Shown: piece after piece, positions 41,570-50,036 of the stretch | How positions within the stretch are numbered: the stretch's first letter is position 1 | Layout: every line of letters starts with the position of its first letter | DNA from: a bacterium | Lineage (GTDB): Bacteria; Arandabacterota; Arandabacteria; Arandabacterales; Arandabacteraceae | Reading direction: 5' to 3' | Length of the DNA stretch: 64,000 bases | Assembly (NCBI GenBank): GCA_029933125.1 | Contig: JAOZOU010000003.1 | Coordinates: forward strand, 292,542-356,541 | Position numbers and translations under genes: made by a program | Notes under the pieces: model-generated | What the model was told of the DNA's origin: nothing | Databases searched by the model: none | Seen by the model: the letters and a program-made list of their open reading frames with translations, nothing else

Positions 41570-44491
41570 TCAAGCTAAATCTGACATGGCTTGTCTCATA
41601 GGCAGCTTCTCGATGTGATTGATATGCCATGAGAGGCAACCATGCCTTCGAGATGGCCTTGCTCTAGCGCGATAGGCCTGCCCTATCTCGAGAGCCAATC
41701 TATGGCAACTTGCTGGGAGAAGGCACTCATGGGTACCGTCGGGATTATCGAGTGTGAGGAAGTAGAGCCGCTTACCGCCAGCCTCGTAGGGTCTTACCGC
41801 TGCAAGCAATCCCTCAATGTAGCGCTCGCCAGCCGGCTGGCTGGGACTGGCTGGAGTTCCGTCGGATTCGAAGAGAACCAGGGGATGGGCGTCTGGGAGA
41901 AAGCCAAGCGTGGCGTATTGCATGCGATACTTAGTAATCTGATCGAGCTCCCTTATGGTGATTGGGCTTTCGACCCTACCGAGAGCAAAGGCGGGCTGGT
42001 CAACGTTGCCAGGACTTGCCTTCGCAGCCAGATATGTCGCAAAAGCACCTGAGCGCAAAGGTTCGATTTCGTCGAAGGCACCACTTGCAACCAGCGCAGT
42101 CACCTCATCGCGGCTAGCGCGAATGCGGATTGCAAAATCGAGGAGCGACTCAAATGGCCTTCGCTCGCGCTCGGACAAAATAGCCTCGATAAGTGAAGAT
42201 GATAGATGCTTGATACTCCCCAGCCCCGTACGGATGGCACCCTTTACTACCGCAAAGTCCATATCGGAAAAATTGATGTCCGGTGGTAGGATCTCTATTC
42301 CCAGCCTTCGGGCTTCATTGACATGCACCCATTTTGGATACATGCCGGCATGATTCCTCAGAACCGCAGCATAGAACTCCACAGGATGATTAGCCTTGAG
42401 GTATGCCGTTGCATGGGCAAGGAGTGCATAGGATGCAGCATGAGCCTTCGAAAAAGCATACGTTGCGAAACGCTTAAGATATTCCCATATCTCGAGAGCT
42501 TTTTGATGGGCGTAGCCTGCACTCACAATAAGTGATATGAAGTGCTCGCGTGCAATCTCGGGAGCTTGCTTTATCTCCCTCCGCAGAATGTCGGCTTGGG
42601 CAAGACTGATACGTGCATGGTTTGCTATGGTTCGCATCACATCTTCTTCGTAGACGAGGCATTGAAAACCTTTGCGCGATGGTTTGATTTGCGTCGCTCG
42701 CTCCTTGACCATAGCCTGCTTCATACCGCATGCGGTCGGGCCTGGGCGCACAAGAGCAAGGGCGAGTGTGATATCATCGAGCGTTTGGGCTTTGAGCATC
42801 TTGAGCAATGTTCGCATCGCAGGCGACTCGAGTTGAAAGCAGCTTAGTGTCCTTCCCTCTCTCAAGAGTTTTGCTGTTTGCTCATCATTAATGTTTGTAA
42901 GATTTACCGGGGATTTGCCAATGCTTGCTGCGGTTTCATCAATGATGGAAAGAGCACGATTGCCGAGGAGGTCGATTTTTACGAGCCCCATTTTCTCGAT
43001 GGCATGCATATCAAACTGAGTTATCTGGATGCCCTTGGGAGCCATTTCAAGAGGTGTGTAATGCGTTAGGCGGCGGTCGGCAATCACTATGCCGCCACAG
43101 TGGACGCTTGTGTGATGGGGAAAGCCGACAATGTGCATAGCAACAGTTGCGATTGCATGCCTTGTTCTGGAGGGGAGCTCTGGCCTTATGTGTCCTAGCG
43201 CATCTGCTATGATTTTAGAATCACCATGTGAAGGCAACCTTCTGGCAAGAGCCTGGCTCTCATAGGGACTCAGCCCGAAAACCTTGGCAACCTCACGTGC
43301 CGCCGACCGCAGCTCGAAACGAGCGTGGGTTCCCACCATGGCTGTGCGTTCCCTCCCAAAGCGCCTGTAGACATAAGCGATAACCTCGTCTCTGCGCTGC
43401 CAGCAAATGTCAATGTCGAGGTCAGGATAATCAGGTCGGTGTTCATTGAGGAAGCGTTCAAAGAGCAGACGCTCTTTGATAGGATCAACATGGGTTATAC
43501 CGAGAAGATAGGCTACGATTGAGCCAGCTCCTGAGCCACGCCCTGCAACCCCAATCCCATTCGTCTTTGCAAAATCGACGATATCCTTGACGATGAGAAA
43601 ATAGTCGGTGAAACCAAGGTCTCGGATTATGGAGAGTTCCTTATCAAGCCGCCTCTTGGCTCGCCGTGAGCGATACTTGGCACGCAGGGCACGGTAGCAC
43701 GCGCTCCGGAGTTTAGCAAATGCCTTCTCCTGGGATCGCTCGAGTTGCGGGAAGTGGAGTTTGCCGATCCCAAGGTCGAGGTCCACCATGGATGTAACCT
43801 CGAGGGTCTCACGCAGAAGCTCTGGTGTCTGACTGAACATTTTCTCCAGCTGCAAGCAGGCACTCAGTGAGGCATCTTTGACTTCAAGCCTGACGTTCGC
43901 CACGAGTGCCTTATCGTGAATGCTCTTGAGAACGCGTGCTACAATTTCGTCCTGGGGGCGAAGGAAACGCACATCCCAGCTAGCAAGAGCCTTGATCTCA
44001 AGTCTTGATCTTGCCCTGAGGAGACTGCGTATCTCAGATGACTTGAGCCGATTGGCTATTATCTCAAGCCACACTCTTTTGCTACCAACGATCGCCAAGA
44101 TCTGCTCTGCAAGATCTGCATCCGATGTAAGGACAGCAATGCCCTGGGAGTGCTGTTGGAGCGTCTCCAGAAGTGAGGCTGAGGGGTTGAGATGACGTTG
44201 GGTAATGATCCCACACAGGTTGGAATAGCCTCTACCCGAGAGAGCAATGATCCCGAGTCTTACGCTACCGAAGGTTACTTCAGCACCTATCAGTGGCTTG
44301 ATTCCATTTGCTAAAGCACTCTCATAGAATTCCACTGCTCCGTAAAGATTGTTGCAATCGAGCAGAGCTGCGGCACTTAAGCCGAGCTTGCGGAGCTCAC
44401 GAGGTAACTTGCTAGGTGGAATTGTTGCCATCAGGCGACTCTGGTTACTTCGTAAGCGAAGGGGTACGAAGTATAAAGCCATAGGTATCAC
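41570..44491 (-). CDS. DnaE-type DNA polymerase III alpha subunit, mutagenesis-cassette variant (DnaE2/ImuC-like)
   Basis: A 973-residue C-family polymerase. The catalytic aspartates D359 and D361 are in PDLDIDIC, and the third carboxylate region GRGSGAGSIVAYLLGITHVDP and SKAHAASYALLAHATAYLKANHP are intact. The N-terminal PHP domain is degenerate: the usual HxHxxYS is replaced by PLRLRSNQS and the TDHGN block by LDCNN, so no metal-dependent exonuclease is expected. It is shorter than replicative DnaE (about 1150) and lacks a tau-binding tail. Context behind LexA and a Y-family polymerase supports a role in SOS translesion synthesis. The start overlaps the Y-family gene by 47 bases. Confidence 0.9.
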   Translation of the reverse strand: MIPMALYFVPLRLRSNQSRLMATIPPSKLPRELRKLGLSAAALLDCNNLYGAVEFYESALANGIKPLIGAEVTFGSVRLGIIALSGRGYSNLCGIITQRHLNPSASLLETLQQHSQGIAVLTSDADLAEQILAIVGSKRVWLEIIANRLKSSEIRSLLRARSRLEIKALASWDVRFLRPQDEIVARVLKSIHDKALVANVRLEVKDASLSACLQLEKMFSQTPELLRETLEVTSMVDLDLGIGKLHFPQLERSQEKAFAKLRSACYRALRAKYRSRRAKRRLDKELSIIRDLGFTDYFLIVKDIVDFAKTNGIGVAGRGSGAGSIVAYLLGITHVDPIKERLLFERFLNEHRPDYPDLDIDICWQRRDEVIAYVYRRFGRERTAMVGTHARFELRSAAREVAKVFGLSPYESQALARRLPSHGDSKIIADALGHIRPELPSRTRHAIATVAMHIVGFPHHTSVHCGGIVIADRRLTHYTPLEMAPKGIQITQFDMHAIEKMGLVKIDLLGNRALSIIDETAASIGKSPVNLTNINDEQTAKLLREGRTLSCFQLESPAMRTLLKMLKAQTLDDITLALALVRPGPTACGMKQAMVKERATQIKPSRKGFQCLVYEEDVMRTIANHARISLAQADILRREIKQAPEIAREHFISLIVSAGYAHQKALEIWEYLKRFATYAFSKAHAASYALLAHATAYLKANHPVEFYAAVLRNHAGMYPKWVHVNEARRLGIEILPPDINFSDMDFAVVKGAIRTGLGSIKHLSSSLIEAILSERERRPFESLLDFAIRIRASRDEVTALVASGAFDEIEPLRSGAFATYLAAKASPGNVDQPAFALGRVESPITIRELDQITKYRMQYATLGFLPDAHPLVLFESDGTPASPSQPAGERYIEGLLAAVRPYEAGGKRLYFLTLDNPDGTHECLLPASCHRLALEIGQAYRARARPSRRHGCLSWHINHIEKLPMRQAMSDLA

Positions 44492-45653
44492 GCTCGAGCT
44501 GGTTAAGAAGTTTTATAGACCGTCCTGCAATTACTGCTGAGTGACCAAAGCGCAGTCTTATCTGATCGAGTGCTTCATAGAGTGAATCACGATCCGTAGC
44601 CTCACTGAGAAAACTCGTCTGGATGGCATCGCCAGGCAAAAGATCGCTCAGGCAGATGCCGACGAGATGGATTCGGCATCGGCGCTTGAGTCTCGTCAGG
44701 AGATGCGAAGCTATCTGGAAGATCGCGCGATCACTTGTCGTCGGAGCTATAGGTTTTTGTGAAGCTCTTCGCATCAAGCCATCACCATAGCGCAGCTTGA
44801 CTTCGACCCTACCGGCAAGCATGCGCAGCGAACGAGCCTTGCGGCAGGCACGTTCAGCGAGATAGTAGAGGATGTTGGCAACCTCTGTGTAGTCGGTTGT
44901 GTCATGAGCCAGGCTTGTCTCGCGCGAGATCGACTGCGGCATGCTGGGGGGTGCCCAGAGATCGCGTCCGCGGAGGCGTTCATGGATGAGGTGAGCTGAG
45001 GTGCCAAAGATACACTCGAGGAACTTGAGAGGGAAAGCCTTGAGATCCGCCACGTATCTTAGGTTCATAGTTTCAAGGAGCTCCTGTGCCCTGCGTCCGA
45101 TGCCAGGTATATCACTAAGAGGACGGCTGTGCATGAAATCTTCTTCTTCCCCAGGTGGTACAATGGCGATACCGCTCGGTTTTACATCTTTCGCAGCAAG
45201 TTTGGCAATCATGCGATTAGAGCCTATGCCAATGGTTACACTCAAACCTGTTGCTGCATGTATATCCTGTTTGAGATCCTGGGCAACCTCGTAGAGCTGA
45301 CGCCTGGCAGCTGGAGTGCCTGTGAGGTCACAGAATGCCTCATCGAGATAGGCTTCCACTGCAGGAGAAAGCTTGCGACAGCAGGCGAATACCTTCTGAG
45401 CAAAAGCTCGGTAGGTGGGCTGGTGCCCCTTGAGTATGATACCTTGGGGACAAAGATGGGTTGCTGTCGTTATGGGTGTCCCTGCACGGATACCATATCT
45501 GCGAGCTTCATAGGAAGAACTTGCAGCGACACCAGAGCCCACAATGACAGGCTTGCCACGAAGGGTTGGAAACTTCACCTGCTCGACTGATGGGAAGAAG
45601 GCATCGATGTCAACATACAGGATCGTTCTTACATACCTGGCAGGCTCCCTCAT
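44445..45653 (-). CDS. Y-family DNA polymerase (Pol IV/DinB-like)
   Basis: Translesion polymerase. The metal-binding residues D15 (with D17) in LYVDIDAFFPSVE and D104/E105 in AYLDEAFCDLTG are all present, so unlike ImuB it should be catalytically active. The little-finger domain and the helix-hairpin-helix (LSDIPGIGRRAQELL) follow, and 402 residues is normal for DinB. The gene overlaps the small 84-residue gene by 4 bases upstream and dnaE downstream, forming the SOS operon. DinB-like or UmuC-like branch cannot be settled by eye. Confidence 0.94.
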   Translation of the reverse strand: MREPARYVRTILYVDIDAFFPSVEQVKFPTLRGKPVIVGSGVAASSSYEARRYGIRAGTPITTATHLCPQGIILKGHQPTYRAFAQKVFACCRKLSPAVEAYLDEAFCDLTGTPAARRQLYEVAQDLKQDIHAATGLSVTIGIGSNRMIAKLAAKDVKPSGIAIVPPGEEEDFMHSRPLSDIPGIGRRAQELLETMNLRYVADLKAFPLKFLECIFGTSAHLIHERLRGRDLWAPPSMPQSISRETSLAHDTTDYTEVANILYYLAERACRKARSLRMLAGRVEVKLRYGDGLMRRASQKPIAPTTSDRAIFQIASHLLTRLKRRCRIHLVGICLSDLLPGDAIQTSFLSEATDRDSLYEALDQIRLRFGHSAVIAGRSIKLLNQLERDTYGFILRTPSLTK

Positions 45654-45904
45654 GACTCCATCATCACCTGATCAAGGTGCCATGTCATGTCATCGGTGTT
45701 CAGATGGAGTTGATAGACATCACCTGAATCTGAAGTGACTGAGAAATAGTAGATCTTTGCCCTTCCTTCACGATCAATCCATCGGCAATTGATTCTCATG
45801 ATCCGATGAATCTGACCCCGTCTTATAAAGATAAGAGGTTTGATGAGGCCACCATCAAAATCAGCTCTTACTCTCACCTTCTCGTCAAGGCGTTCAACTA
45901 TCAT
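45650..45904 (-). CDS. DUF6504-like small protein of the SOS operon (84 aa)
   Basis: Encoded seven bases after lexA and overlapping the polymerase gene by 4 bases, in the place usually held by imuA. The sequence begins with acidic and basic beta-strand residues (DEKVRVRADFDGG), continues with a WIDREGRAKIYYFSV block and ends DDMTWHLDQVMMES. This pattern resembles the short DUF6504 proteins seen beside Y-family or DnaE2 genes in actinobacteria. No RecA-like or catalytic motif is present. It may be a polymerase accessory factor; that is inference from position. Confidence 0.72.
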   Translation of the reverse strand: MIVERLDEKVRVRADFDGGLIKPLIFIRRGQIHRIMRINCRWIDREGRAKIYYFSVTSDSGDVYQLHLNTDDMTWHLDQVMMES

Positions 45905-45911
45905 AGCTTCC

Positions 45912-46517
45912 TCATCTTAGCTTGCGAACCAGGCCGACAACTTTGCCACCGATGCGGAAAAGATCCTTTCCAGGACGCAATCTTAGGGATTCATAGCCCT
46001 CACCCCTTGGCTGGAGCTCTACAAAGCTGTGGTGTTTGCGAATGACCTTTACAGTGGCTTCAGGATCATCGCCTATGTAAGCTACAACTATGTCACCATC
46101 CTTGAAGCTTTGCTGTTGCCTTACAATCACATAGTCACCATCGAGGATACCTGCTTCCTTCATACTGTCACCCCTCACCCTCACTGCAAAATGGGTAGCA
46201 TCACCTTCAGCAAGTGAGGCAACATCGATGTAGCCCTCGTGGTTTTCAATTGCAGCAATCGGAAGTCCAGCTGCTACCCTTCCGACTATAGGTATACCCC
46301 GGGTTGCTCTGGCTTGAGGCGATAGCATGAGATGTTTGCCAACCCTGTTGAGGAAACCCTTCCTTACAAGAGCTTCAAGGTGCTGGCTTACAGTTGCTGG
46401 GGATCTCAGATTGAATCTTCGACCTATTTCCCTGTAGGAAGGGAATCTGTCTGTCGTTGTTATCGAATGAACTATGTACTCGAGTATCTCTCGTTGACGC
46501 TTGGTAAGGGATCTCAT
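45912..46517 (-). CDS. lexA: LexA repressor
   Basis: SOS repressor of 201 residues. The N-terminal winged HTH (FPSYREIGRRFNLRSPATVSQHLEAL) is followed by the autocleavage site A83-G84 (RVAAGLP) and the Ser-Lys catalytic pair S118 (RGDSMK) and K157 (ATVKVIRK). RecA-stimulated self-cleavage should relieve repression of this operon. Its own promoter carries a LexA-type box between -35 and -10, so it is autoregulated. The three downstream genes are co-transcribed. Confidence 0.97.
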   Translation of the reverse strand: MRSLTKRQREILEYIVHSITTTDRFPSYREIGRRFNLRSPATVSQHLEALVRKGFLNRVGKHLMLSPQARATRGIPIVGRVAAGLPIAAIENHEGYIDVASLAEGDATHFAVRVRGDSMKEAGILDGDYVIVRQQQSFKDGDIVVAYIGDDPEATVKVIRKHHSFVELQPRGEGYESLRLRPGKDLFRIGGKVVGLVRKLR

Positions 46518-46532
46518 TTTCTCACCCTCACC

Positions 46533-46561
46533 AATATACCAAACAATTGTTCGGTAGTCAA
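46533..46561 (-). promoter_or_regulatory. Sigma-70 promoter of the lexA operon
   Basis: On the minus strand TTGACT (46561-46556) and TATATT (46538-46533) are exactly 17 bases apart. Transcription would start close to the ATG of lexA (46517), leaving only a short leader. Confidence 0.8.
46540..46553 (-). promoter_or_regulatory. LexA operator (SOS box, CGAAC-N4-GTTYG type)
   Basis: CGAACAATTGTTTG on the minus strand matches CGAACNNNNGTTYG, the box of Bacillus-type and many non-proteobacterial LexA proteins. The core is a perfect dyad AACAATTGTT. It fills the spacer between the -35 and -10 boxes, so bound LexA would block polymerase. Confidence 0.85.
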
Positions 46562-46599
46562 GCTAAAATTATAGGTAGTCGGATGGGAGGCTCTAAGGA

Positions 46600-47280
46600 T
46601 TACAAACCCTTGGCAATCGCAATGGCACCTGCAAGCCAGCAGCCAGCAGCAGCCGCAAGTGATAGAGCATAAAAGCGTAAAGGTCGCCTCAGGGCAATCT
46701 GTGCTATACGCTCACTAAGCCTCTCACCAATGCGGTAGCCAACCGGAAAGGTTACAGCGCTAAGGGCTGCCCAGATGATGGCTTCGGCTCCAATAAAAGC
46801 AACGAAGCCCCCAGGACGATTGAAGGAAAGAAGGTAGCGGCATGGTGCCACATGCATCCCTATGAAGTAGAAAGATGTTGCTGTGAGGAAACCCGAAGCG
46901 GAACCAATACCTGCCCGCCCAAGATGTCCCCTTTTCAGATAAGGCGCTGTAAGCCTGGTAACTCCAGCAAGCGTTGTTCCACCGAGTATGACTGCAAGTG
47001 ATGAATTTGCTTTGCAAAATGTCGAAAGGTGAAGAATTGGAATGGCCATCTGGCGCATTGATGCTGCAAGTGCTGCAATTGCTATGAGCATAAGCGGCTT
47101 GCGATAGATAGCAAAGGCAAACGCCATGAGTCCCATGCCGAGGGCTGTAAGTACATCGCCTTTGTGTGGTATACCGGCTGAGTGCATGCCAGCGCCTAGG
47201 AATATCTCAAGCATGCCCCAGATTGAGCCTACCACAATCAAGCCAATCAGGATGTCGCTTGTCTTGTTTTGCTTCTTCAA
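46600..47280 (-). CDS. Multi-pass membrane protein of unknown function
   Basis: A 226-residue protein with about six hydrophobic segments (for example ILIGLIVVGSIWGMLEIFLG, LTALGMGLMAFAFAIY and FYALSLAAAAGCWLAGAIAI). No family is recognised. The overall shape, with a conserved-looking GIPHKGDVLTALGM loop and about 220 residues, recalls the small substrate-binding membrane subunits of energy-coupling transporters or core-component proteins, but this is only resemblance. It stands between miaA (114-base gap) and the lexA promoter and belongs to neither operon with certainty. Confidence 0.78.
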   Translation of the reverse strand: MKKQNKTSDILIGLIVVGSIWGMLEIFLGAGMHSAGIPHKGDVLTALGMGLMAFAFAIYRKPLMLIAIAALAASMRQMAIPILHLSTFCKANSSLAVILGGTTLAGVTRLTAPYLKRGHLGRAGIGSASGFLTATSFYFIGMHVAPCRYLLSFNRPGGFVAFIGAEAIIWAALSAVTFPVGYRIGERLSERIAQIALRRPLRFYALSLAAAAGCWLAGAIAIAKGL

Positions 47281-47394
47281 TTTTGCCTCCTGCTTCTAGA
47301 AGGTCATAGTGATTTTAGCCGAGAAACTTTGCGATGTCAATATGTCGTCACCGGATTTGCCGGAGCTCGAGATCTTGTGAACCAAGTACCTTCA

Positions 47395-48342
47395 TCAGGG
47401 ACTTGCCTGACGGCTTTCCCAGCCTTTGAGGAGCCGCGCGATGATATCTGCTACTGCTTTAGGATGGTTTTCTCCTGTTATGTCGAGCCAGCGAATATCT
47501 TCTTCTCTTCGGAACCACGTGAGTTGCCGCTTTGCAAACCTGCGTGTATTGCGCTTGATAAGACGGATCGCTGTTTCAAAAGAGATCTTGCCTTCAAGAT
47601 GCTCAAGCATCTCCCTGTAGCCAAGACTCCTTCTTAGAGCTTGAGAGTCACCGTAACCTTTTTCCACAAGAGCCTTAACCTCAGCAAGGAGCCCCTCTCT
47701 TACCATCTCATCGACCCTTACATCTATGAGGCTGTAGAGTTCCCGTCTGTTTCTATTGAGTCCAACTTTGAGATACCTTAGGCCGAAGGTATTTCTTGTC
47801 TTCTCAAGTTCACTCATAGGTCTGCCGGTTACCTCATGTACCTCAAGTGCACGGATGACTCTGACAATGTTACCTGGATCTATCTCCTGTGCTTTAATGG
47901 GATCGACTTCTTTGAGGCGTCTCCACAGCCAGTTACCTCCTCTCTTCCTTGCTTCCCTCCATAGCCTCTCTCTTATCGCTGGCTGAGCTTCAGGGCCATC
48001 GAAGATCCCGCGGGTTAAAGCTCGAACATAGAGCCCCGATCCACCCACAACTATTGGAAATTTGTCCCTTATCAGAATGTCCTCGATAGCACTTCTTGCT
48101 TCAGCCTCAAAGCGCTTGCATGTATAGATCTCATCAGGGTCAGCTATATCTATGAGATGATAGGGGACTTCTCGCTGCATCTGCTTTGTGGGTTTTGCTG
48201 TTCCGATGTCCATCATGCGGTAGACGAGTCGCGAATCGGCTGAAACGATCTCACCTCGGATTGCTTTGGCTAGTTCATGCCCTATGGCAGTCTTCCCTAC
48301 TCCTGTGGGACCAACGACTATTAAGAAGAAGTTCTTCTTCAC
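47395..48342 (-). CDS. miaA: tRNA dimethylallyltransferase
   Basis: Adds a dimethylallyl group to A37 of tRNAs reading UNN codons. The P-loop GPTGVGKT (about residues 11-18), SADSRLVYRMMDIGTAKPT and the tRNA-contact region GRPMSELEKTRNTFG are intact, and 315 residues is standard. Its product is the substrate of MiaB, encoded about 6 kb upstream in the same transcription unit. The gene overlaps mutL by 4 bases. Confidence 0.97.
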   Translation of the reverse strand: MKKNFFLIVVGPTGVGKTAIGHELAKAIRGEIVSADSRLVYRMMDIGTAKPTKQMQREVPYHLIDIADPDEIYTCKRFEAEARSAIEDILIRDKFPIVVGGSGLYVRALTRGIFDGPEAQPAIRERLWREARKRGGNWLWRRLKEVDPIKAQEIDPGNIVRVIRALEVHEVTGRPMSELEKTRNTFGLRYLKVGLNRNRRELYSLIDVRVDEMVREGLLAEVKALVEKGYGDSQALRRSLGYREMLEHLEGKISFETAIRLIKRNTRRFAKRQLTWFRREEDIRWLDITGENHPKAVADIIARLLKGWESRQASP

Positions 48343-50036
48343 CGTCGCATGAACCTTCTTTCAATCTCCTCCCAGGAAAGCCTTATCATGGTCGGTCTCC
48401 CATGGGGACACGAGAAGGGCATGCGTGAGGAGAAAAGCCGATCCAGGAGAGCCCTTATCTCTTCATCATTCATGTGATCGCCAGCCTTAACCGCTGCCTT
48501 ACAGGCATAGGCAGCAGCAAGCATATGGTTTACATCACTTGTGCGCGATCTTATCTCAATCACCTCGTCAATCATGTCCCGCAGGATGGTCTTATGCTGG
48601 GACTCCTTTAGATGAGCTGGAACGGCTTCAACAACATAAGTACGCTTTCCGAATTTTCTGAGGTCAAATCCCATGCGGCTTATGAGCTTGAGATGTTCAT
48701 CGATAACCTCTTCCTCCTCAGGTGTCACCTCAATCTGGTGAGGAAAAAGTAGTTTCTGAGCCGATGGCTCGGCTCCCTTGAGGTTCTCATAGGCTTCTTC
48801 ATAGAGTACACGCTCGTGGGCAGCATGCTGATCGATGAGATAGAAATCCGCCTCAGACTGCGCAAGAATGTAGGAATCCTTTATCTGGGCAATCGGTTGG
48901 ACAAAGCTTGTCCTCGGTGCTTCGGCTTTGTAGGTCTTTGAACTTTCAGCGATGAGAATCGGTTTCTTGCCAAGCAGAGGTGGTGGCTCACTTGGCTTTG
49001 TTCGGGACTTACTCCTCTTGTCAGGGCTTACAAGGGGTGGAATCATTTTGCGCGAGGTGAGGGCACTTGCCACTGCACGCCTCAGGAAATCCGCAACCTC
49101 CCTTTCCCTTCGGAATCTTATCTGGCGTTTTGCAGGATGTACGTTAACATCTATCTCGCGGGGATCGATATCTATCATGACAACACCCGTTGGATAGCGA
49201 TTCGCCGGGAGCATTGTTCCGTAAGCTTTACAGATAGCCCTTAGTACAGGACGACTTTCTACGGGACGTGAGTTGACAAAAATGGAGAGGAAGCCGCTCG
49301 AACTCCTTGCCTTTTCGGGCCGTGAAAGGAAGCCATAGACACGTATGTTCTCATCAGCTACATTAAGAACGAGCGCGCCCTCAGTGAATCCCCTTCCAAG
49401 AACTCCACCTATTCGATCCTCGATGGTCTCAACCGCAGGTAAACTGAGAATGATACGGCGATCCCTAATCAAGCGCATCCCTATCCAGTAGTGACTCAGA
49501 GCGTGGGTAGCAACAACACGTGTTACATGTCGCATTTCAGTCGCCTTCGACTTGAGGAATCTGGCTCTGGCTGGCGCATTGAAAAAGAGATTCTTGACCT
49601 TTACTGTTGTACCAACTGGTCTTGATGTCTTTTCAACACTTGTCACCTTACCTCCTATGACAACAATTCGGGTTGCCATATCCTCATCAGAAGTTTGCGT
49701 TATCATTTCAACCTCAGCTACACTTGCTATGCTCGGAAGTGCCTCACCGCGAAAGCCCAGGGTTGCAATGTGATTGAGATCATCACTTGATGATATCTTG
49801 CTGGTTGCATGTCGCTCGAATGCTAGAAGAGCATCTTCCTGCGTCATGCCTGTACCGTTGTCGGTTACCTTTATCAGCTCCCTTCCATCACCCTTTATTT
49901 CAACAGTAATCTGATCTGCTCCGGCGTCTATGGAATTCTCGATGAGTTCCTTGACAACCGATGACGGGCGCTCAACTACTTCACCCGCTGCAATCAGATT
50001 TATTATCTTCTCAGGGAGTACCTTTATCTTCGCCAT
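48339..50036 (-). CDS. mutL: DNA mismatch repair protein MutL
   Basis: A GHKL ATPase that couples MutS to downstream repair enzymes. The N-terminal motifs are VLPEKIINLIAAGEVVERPSSVVKELIENSIDAGA, TDNGTGM, and FRGEALPSIASVAE. The C-terminal domain contains an endonuclease-like region (IDQHAAHERVLYEE) and ends with CPHGRPT and a helix. A QHAAHER rather than DQHA-x2-E-x4-E reading should be checked for nicking competence. ATG 50036 follows GGAAGG; it overlaps the mutS end by 26 bases. Confidence 0.97.
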   Translation of the reverse strand: MAKIKVLPEKIINLIAAGEVVERPSSVVKELIENSIDAGADQITVEIKGDGRELIKVTDNGTGMTQEDALLAFERHATSKISSSDDLNHIATLGFRGEALPSIASVAEVEMITQTSDEDMATRIVVIGGKVTSVEKTSRPVGTTVKVKNLFFNAPARARFLKSKATEMRHVTRVVATHALSHYWIGMRLIRDRRIILSLPAVETIEDRIGGVLGRGFTEGALVLNVADENIRVYGFLSRPEKARSSSGFLSIFVNSRPVESRPVLRAICKAYGTMLPANRYPTGVVMIDIDPREIDVNVHPAKRQIRFRREREVADFLRRAVASALTSRKMIPPLVSPDKRSKSRTKPSEPPPLLGKKPILIAESSKTYKAEAPRTSFVQPIAQIKDSYILAQSEADFYLIDQHAAHERVLYEEAYENLKGAEPSAQKLLFPHQIEVTPEEEEVIDEHLKLISRMGFDLRKFGKRTYVVEAVPAHLKESQHKTILRDMIDEVIEIRSRTSDVNHMLAAAYACKAAVKAGDHMNDEEIRALLDRLFSSRMPFSCPHGRPTMIRLSWEEIERRFMRR

